Source: Bacillota bacterium (lineage in GTDB: Bacteria > Bacillota > Clostridia > Christensenellales > CAG-138). Taken from it: DNA of 25,326 nucleotides. The notes under the pieces were generated by a model. That model was not told the origin of the DNA and did no database searches. It was given only the letters and a program-made list of their open reading frames with translations. Location: positions 1-25,326 of the forward strand of contig JAEYHP010000176.1 in the NCBI GenBank assembly GCA_023409435.1. The letters run 5' to 3'. Every line of letters starts with the position of its first letter. The first letter of the stretch is position 1. This document shows, in pieces, positions 21,047-25,326 of this stretch. Made by a program: the position numbers and the translations under genes.

Positions 21047-21888
21047 TTTAGCGCCTCCAGCAGGAACGTATAGAGTTCCTCTTCGCGGTATGCGCCCGCG
21101 GGCGCTTCAATGCCCCGTTCCCGGAGCTTTAAGGCAAGCTGCGCCGCCTGAGGGATATCGAGGCCGAGTTCTATCAGCTTTTCCGGCTCCGCAAACACGT
21201 TCTTGGGGGTATCCAGCGTTACAAGCGCACCGTGATGCAATACGGCAATCCTTTCCGCGTTGCGGGCGACGTCGTCCATGGAGTGGGATACCATGACGAT
21301 GGCGCAGCCCGTCTTTTCCCGAAGCGTCTGCAGCAGGTCGATAACGCTCTGCCTGCCCCGCGGGTCCAGGCCCGCCATGGGTTCATCAAGAAGCAGGTAG
21401 CGCGGGCGCATGGCGAGGATACCGGCCAAAGCCGCGCGGCGCTTTTCGCCGCCGGAAAGATCAAAGGGGGATTTTTCAGCGAACAGATCGGGCGCGAGGC
21501 CCACCAGCAGCATGGCTTCCTCCACGCGCTCCTTGATTTCGGCTTCGGGTACATGCAGGTTCTTGGGGCCGAACGCGATATCCAGGAACACGGTTTCCTC
21601 AAAGAGCTGGTATTCCGGATATTGGAACACCAGACCTACGCGGCTCCTCGCCTCAATGCGCTGTTTCTTAACGGAAAGGTCCAGACCGTCCACTGTTATT
21701 TTGCCGTTGGAAGGCTGCACGAGGCCGTTCATATGCTGCAGCAGCGTGGTTTTGCCCGAGCCGGTATGGCCGATGATGCAAAAAAACTCGCCCTCTTCCA
21801 CTTGGAAGGAGACGTCATTGAGCGCCATCTGGGACATGGTGCTATTTGGCATATAAACATGGGATACGTTCTCTAATACTATGGGCAT
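21043..21888 (-). CDS. ecfA2: ECF transporter ATPase EcfA2
   Basis: A 281-residue ABC ATPase. Walker A is GHTGSGKTT (40-48), the Q-loop FQYPEYQLFEETV (88-100), the signature LSGGEKRR (144-151), and Walker B YLLLDEPMAGLD (164-175). The FQYPEYQLFEETV segment is characteristic of EcfA2 (EcfA'), which pairs with EcfA1 to form the heterodimeric motor. It powers uptake of vitamins by S components. It starts 37 nt after ecfA1 and its stop overlaps ecfT. Confidence 0.95.
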   Translation of the reverse strand: MPIVLENVSHVYMPNSTMSQMALNDVSFQVEEGEFFCIIGHTGSGKTTLLQHMNGLVQPSNGKITVDGLDLSVKKQRIEARSRVGLVFQYPEYQLFEETVFLDIAFGPKNLHVPEAEIKERVEEAMLLVGLAPDLFAEKSPFDLSGGEKRRAALAGILAMRPRYLLLDEPMAGLDPRGRQSVIDLLQTLREKTGCAIVMVSHSMDDVARNAERIAVLHHGALVTLDTPKNVFAEPEKLIELGLDIPQAAQLALKLRERGIEAPAGAYREEELYTFLLEALK

Positions 21889-21925
21889 GGCTGCTCGCTT
21901 TCTATGGGTATGGGTAAGCCGCGCA

Positions 21926-22765
21926 TTACGCGCCGCGCTTCATTTTTATTGCCTGCTCGACGGAAGTGGCAAGCTCCTCTATACCGATGGGTTCATCCGG
22001 CAAATTTACGCCCGCTTCCGTGAGGCTGTTTCTTAACTTCACCATGGCGGGCACGTCCAGGCCCGCAAGCTGCAGCGCATCCGCCTCGCGGAACACCGCG
22101 CGCGGGGTATTGAGCAGCAGGAGGTTGCCTTTATTGAGCACCGCCACGCGGCTGCACAGCGCCGCTTCCTCCATCAACTGGGTAATCATCACTACCGTCA
22201 TGCCCTGCTCCCGGTTGAGCGCGGAGACGATGGCGAGCACCTCCCGCCTGCCCTCCGGGTCCAGCATGGCGGTCGCTTCATCCAGCACCAATACTTTCGG
22301 ATGCATGGCGAGCATTCCCGCGATGGCGATGCGCTGCTTCTGCCCACCGGAAAGCATGTGCGGCGCGCGCGTTGCGTATTCCGTCATGCCCACCATATGG
22401 AGCGCATCGTCCACGCGGCGGCGAATTTCAGCAGGCTCCACGCCCAGGCTTTCCGGGCCGAAGGCAACGTCTTCTTCCACGATTGTGGTCACAAGCTGGT
22501 TGTCCGGGTTCTGGAACACCATGCCCACCCGCTGGCGGATGGAGAGCAGATTGTCCGGGTTTGCGGTGTCCATTTGGTCCACCAGCACCTCTCCGGAAGA
22601 GGGCAGCAGCAGGCCGTTCAAATGCTTCGCGAGCGTGCTTTTGCCCGAGCCGTTGTGGCCCACGATTGCGATCATTTCGCCATCCTCGATGCGCAGCGAA
22701 ACGTCGTTTAACGCGGGGCGGGGCGCCGACTCATATGTAAAGCTTATGTTGTTTAGCTCAATCAT
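21926..22765 (-). CDS. ecfA1: ECF transporter ATPase EcfA1
   Basis: A 279-residue ABC ATPase and first gene of the operon. Walker A is GHNGSGKST (36-44), the Q-loop FQNPDNQLVTTIVEEDVAFG (84-103), the signature LSGGQKQR (138-145), and Walker B VLVLDEATAMLD (158-169). FQNPDNQ is the EcfA1 type. The frame is open back to 22993, but the ATG at 22765 starts the conserved domain (MIELNNISFTYE) and has GGAGG with 6-nt spacing; the extension also overlaps the promoter. With EcfA2 and EcfT it forms the energising module for ThiT and any other S components elsewhere in the genome. Confidence 0.95.
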   Translation of the reverse strand: MIELNNISFTYESAPRPALNDVSLRIEDGEMIAIVGHNGSGKSTLAKHLNGLLLPSSGEVLVDQMDTANPDNLLSIRQRVGMVFQNPDNQLVTTIVEEDVAFGPESLGVEPAEIRRRVDDALHMVGMTEYATRAPHMLSGGQKQRIAIAGMLAMHPKVLVLDEATAMLDPEGRREVLAIVSALNREQGMTVVMITQLMEEAALCSRVAVLNKGNLLLLNTPRAVFREADALQLAGLDVPAMVKLRNSLTEAGVNLPDEPIGIEELATSVEQAIKMKRGA

Positions 22766-22801
22766 TCGTTTCCTCCAATGGGGCATTTTCACTGAACTTT
22801 T

Positions 22802-22830
22802 ATTATACCGCATCCCCGCGGCACGCGCAA
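22802..22830 (-). promoter_or_regulatory. SigA-type promoter for the ecf operon
   Basis: On the minus strand TTGCGC (22830-22825), a 17-bp spacer and a perfect TATAAT (22807-22802), 37 bp before the ecfA1 ATG. Confidence 0.8.
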
Positions 22831-22970
22831 ACGGCGCGTAGCGTAAAAATCGGGGCAAAATAACGCGAACGCCCATATAAAAAAGAGCCTTGATAACTCT
22901 GTCACAAGCGGTTGGCAGAACGAAACGGGGGTATCTTTTATAAAGCGGGAAACCTGTTTGCACATGTTTT

Positions 22971-22986
22971 TGCGCCAATTGGCGCA
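22971..22986 (+). promoter_or_regulatory. Perfect 16-bp palindrome abutting the nrdJ promoter
   Basis: TGCGCCAATTGGCGCA is fully self-complementary and ends one base before the -35 TTGACA (22987). The position suits an activator or repressor site. It does not resemble an NrdR box, and I cannot assign a regulator. Confidence 0.55.
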
Positions 22987-23014
22987 TTGACATTTATGGC
23001 ATGAGTGATACAAT
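22987..23014 (+). promoter_or_regulatory. SigA-type promoter for nrdJ
   Basis: A perfect TTGACA (22987-22992), a 16-bp spacer and TACAAT (23009-23014). The -10 element lies inside the first candidate NrdR box. Confidence 0.8.
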
Positions 23015-23023
23015 ATATAGTGC
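23008..23023 (+). promoter_or_regulatory. Candidate NrdR box 1
   Basis: ATACAATATATAGTGC matches the NrdR consensus ACACWATATATWGTGT at 14 of 16 positions by my count. It covers the -10 element, the usual place for NrdR repression. Confidence 0.7.
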
Positions 23024-23039
23024 CGAATGTGGGATTATT

Positions 23040-23055
23040 ATACAATATCGTGTAT
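23040..23055 (+). promoter_or_regulatory. Candidate NrdR box 2
   Basis: ATACAATATCGTGTAT is a weaker match (12 of 16) starting exactly 32 bp after box 1, about three helical turns. Paired boxes at this spacing are the known arrangement for NrdR. Confidence 0.55.
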
Positions 23056-23077
23056 TTTTCGCGAAAGGAAATTTACC

Positions 23078-25326
23078 ATGCAATTGAGTGAAAACGCATT
23101 GCGTGTTTTAAAAAAACGCTATTTAACGAAGGATGAAAACGGAACCGTCGTGGAAACGCCGGACGAACTGTTTCACCGTGTAGCAGGCGCCGTGGCGGAA
23201 GCCGACGCGCGCTATGAGGGCGCGGATGTAAAAAAAACCGCGCAGGAATTTTATGACGTGATGACCAATCAGGAGTTTTTGCCCAACTCGCCCACTTTAA
23301 TGAACGCGGGCAAACCCTTGGGCCAGCTTTCCGCCTGCTTTGTGCTGCCGGTGGGCGACTCCATGGAGGAAATATTCGACGCCGTCAAGAACGCGGCGCT
23401 CATCCATAAAAGCGGCGGCGGTACAGGATTCTCCTTTTCCCGGCTGCGGGCCGCGGGTTCCACGGTGCGCTCCACCGGCGGCGTCGCGTCCGGCCCCATC
23501 AGTTTTATGAAGGTGTTCAATGCCGCGACGGAAGCCGTCAAGCAGGGCGGCACACGCCGCGGCGCAAATATGGGCATCCTCCGGGTGGACCACCCGGATA
23601 TTCTGGATTTTATCCGCTGCAAGCAGGACGACGCGCAGATCACGAACTTCAACATCAGCGTGGGCCTGACAGAAGCATTCATGCAGGCGGCGGAGCGTGG
23701 GCAAACCTACGCTTTGAAGGAGCCGCGCCGCGGCAAGGTGGTAAAGGAAATCGACGCCCGGGAAGTGTTCGATCTCATCGTGGATATGGCGTGGCGCAAC
23801 GGCGAGCCGGGTATCGTATTTTTGGATAGGCTGAATAGAGACAACGTCGTACCCAGACAGGGTGAAATCGAAAGCACCAACCCCTGCGGGGAACAGCCGC
23901 TGCTGCCCTATGAAAGCTGCAACCTCGGCTCCATCAATCTTGCGCGCTTATTGAAGGAACAGGACGACGCGTACTCTGTTGATTACGAGGCGCTGGGCCG
24001 CGTGGTGGACACGGCGGTACACTTTTTGGACAACGTCATCGAAATCAACAAATACCCCTTGCAGGAGATCGAGGAGCGCACGCTTTTGACCCGCAAGATC
24101 GGCCTTGGCGTGATGGGCTTTGCGGATATTCTTTTCCGCCTGAAAATCGCCTACAATTCCGAGGAAGGCATTGCAGAAGCCGAAAAGCTGATGGGCTTTA
24201 TCGAGGCCCGCGCGCATACGGCCAGCAAGCGTCTTGCAAAAGCGCGCGGCGCATTCCCTCTGTTCCCGGAAAGCACATATGCGAACGGGGAGCCGCTCCG
24301 AAACGCCACATGTACCACAATTGCCCCCACGGGCACCATCTCGATCCTCTGCGGCGCGTCCAGCGGCGTGGAGCCGCTGTTTGCGCTGGCGTTTGTGCGC
24401 AACGTCATGGACAATGACGAGCTGCCGCAGGTGGACGAATACTTCCTGGAGGTTGCGAAAAAAGAGGGCTTTTATTCGGACGAGCTTCTGCGCCGCATCG
24501 CCAAAGAGGGGACGCTTGCGCATATCGACGAGGTACCGGAGCATATTAAAAAAGTGTTTGTCACCGCGCACGATATCACGCCGGAGTACCACATCCGCAT
24601 GCAGGCCGCGTTCCAGAAATATACGGACAACGCGGTATCAAAGACCGTCAACTTTACTTCCGAGGCGACTCGGGAGGATGTATCCACCGTATACCGCCTT
24701 GCCTATGAGCTTGGCTGTAAGGGCGTGACCATATACCGCGACGGCAGCCGCAACGAACAGGTATTGACTGTAGGCGCGAAGAAAGAACCGGAAAAAACCG
24801 TGCCAGTGCTGCGCCCCGTGCGCATCACTCCGCGCCCCCGTCCGGAGGTGACCCGCGGCATCACGGAAAAAGTGGTGATCGGCTGCGGCAACCTGTACGT
24901 GACGGTGAACTATGACGATCAGGGCATCTGCGAGGTGTTCGCAAACCTGGGCCGCGCGGGCGGCTGTCCCAGCCAGAGCGAGGCCACAAGCCGGTTGGTG
25001 TCTACCGCGCTGCGTTCCGGCATGGACGTGGATACCATAATTGAACAGCTAAAGGGCATCCGCTGCCACTCCACTTTGCGGCAGAAGGGTACGAACGGCA
25101 ACATCAAGGTGCTTTCCTGCCCGGACGCCATAGGTAAGGTACTGGAAAAAGTGGCGAAGCTGCTAAAAGAGGGCGAGCAGGTGCCCATGCTGGACCAAAA
25201 GCCGGAGGCGATCGCCGCCATCCAGCGCTCCGATGATGAAGACAAGCACCTCGGCCCCGACGCGGAACATAAAGAGCGCCCCACCACCCCCTGCCCCGAA
25301 TGTGCGGGTGCGGTGGAGCATGAGGG
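23078..25326 (+). CDS. nrdJ: Adenosylcobalamin-dependent (class II) ribonucleotide reductase, cut by the window end
   Basis: The 749 residues in the window lack only the extreme C-terminus. The enzyme reduces ribonucleotides for DNA synthesis using B12, without oxygen. NSPTLMNAG (70-78) and LSACFVLP with redox Cys87 are followed by GGGTGFSFSRL. The active site is NPCGEQ, with thiyl Cys270 flanked by Asn268 and Glu272, and SCNLGSINL gives the partner Cys281. APTGTISILCGASSGVEP is the conserved phosphate-site loop. The tail reaches the start of a zinc-type CPEC motif, as in full-length clostridial NrdJ, and there is no N-terminal ATP cone. ATG 23078 follows AAAGGAA by 7 nt. It has its own promoter with two candidate NrdR boxes and is divergent from the ecf operon. 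Confidence 0.96.
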   Translation, partial: MQLSENALRVLKKRYLTKDENGTVVETPDELFHRVAGAVAEADARYEGADVKKTAQEFYDVMTNQEFLPNSPTLMNAGKPLGQLSACFVLPVGDSMEEIFDAVKNAALIHKSGGGTGFSFSRLRAAGSTVRSTGGVASGPISFMKVFNAATEAVKQGGTRRGANMGILRVDHPDILDFIRCKQDDAQITNFNISVGLTEAFMQAAERGQTYALKEPRRGKVVKEIDAREVFDLIVDMAWRNGEPGIVFLDRLNRDNVVPRQGEIESTNPCGEQPLLPYESCNLGSINLARLLKEQDDAYSVDYEALGRVVDTAVHFLDNVIEINKYPLQEIEERTLLTRKIGLGVMGFADILFRLKIAYNSEEGIAEAEKLMGFIEARAHTASKRLAKARGAFPLFPESTYANGEPLRNATCTTIAPTGTISILCGASSGVEPLFALAFVRNVMDNDELPQVDEYFLEVAKKEGFYSDELLRRIAKEGTLAHIDEVPEHIKKVFVTAHDITPEYHIRMQAAFQKYTDNAVSKTVNFTSEATREDVSTVYRLAYELGCKGVTIYRDGSRNEQVLTVGAKKEPEKTVPVLRPVRITPRPRPEVTRGITEKVVIGCGNLYVTVNYDDQGICEVFANLGRAGGCPSQSEATSRLVSTALRSGMDVDTIIEQLKGIRCHSTLRQKGTNGNIKVLSCPDAIGKVLEKVAKLLKEGEQVPMLDQKPEAIAAIQRSDDEDKHLGPDAEHKERPTTPCPECAGAVEHE

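Noticed and set aside
21966..22841. 291-codon plus-strand open frame opposite ecfA1
   Set aside because: ecfA1 has every ABC ATPase motif on the other strand; the plus-strand translation is Ser/Pro-rich with no motif.
1..25326. CRISPR arrays, tRNA or rRNA genes, phage or integrase genes
   Set aside because: I saw no regularly spaced repeats, no tRNA T-loop consensus in a cloverleaf context, no rRNA-like stretches and no integrase or transposase motifs.

Overview
This window looks like chromosomal DNA of a spore-forming, moderately GC-rich Firmicute of the class Clostridia. The evidence is a spoIIR sporulation gene, strong AGGAGG-type ribosome binding sites, SigA-type promoters, a T-box leader on leuS, a TPP riboswitch on thiT, the ecfA1-ecfA2-ecfT plus truA neighbourhood, and a class II (B12-dependent) ribonucleotide reductase. 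I cannot name the genus. I saw no rRNA, tRNA or CRISPR array, and no transposase or phage gene.

Layout. 152-1486 (-): flavin NADH oxidase-type enzyme. 1487-2064: its upstream region, a glnS promoter and a long leader made of consecutive hairpins. 2065-3702 (+) glnS and 4031-5476 (+) gltX, separated by repeat-rich DNA. 5781-7029 (+): spoIIR and a conserved helical protein. 7108-8019 (+): promoter, TPP riboswitch and thiT. 8083-8238 (-): a 51-aa gene divergent from an AraC-type regulator (8357-9262, +), followed by an 80-aa gene (9383-9625, +). 9711-12116 (-): leuS with its T-box leader. 12456-14215 (-): two STM3941-like membrane protein genes, one frameshifted. 14255-15052 (-): 4Fe-4S QueG-like protein, divergent from a double-GNAT acetyltransferase (15202-16065, +). 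16137-17501 (+): murC. 17579-17933: a small GIY-YIG nuclease gene bounded by 30-bp inverted repeats. 18024-18851 (-): ProB-like kinase. 18900-19667 (-): truA. 19842-22765 (-): small membrane protein, ecfT, ecfA2 and ecfA1. 23078 to the window end (+): nrdJ, with two candidate NrdR boxes.

How the parts fit. Translation dominates: three aminoacyl-tRNA synthetases (Gln, Glu, Leu) and a tRNA pseudouridine synthase. ThiT is the thiamine-binding S component of an ECF transporter, and the shared energising module it needs (EcfA1, EcfA2, EcfT) lies about 12 kb away in the same window. Having both GlnRS and GluRS suggests direct charging of tRNA-Gln.

The least ordinary structure is the GIY-YIG unit at 17579-17933. 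Its two ends are near-identical inverted repeats, each able to fold into a mini-hairpin with a GNA triloop, and the right repeat encodes the end of the protein. A second theme is intergenic DNA built from short perfect hairpins with 3-4-nt loops. One such repeat occurs as an inverted pair flanking glnS.
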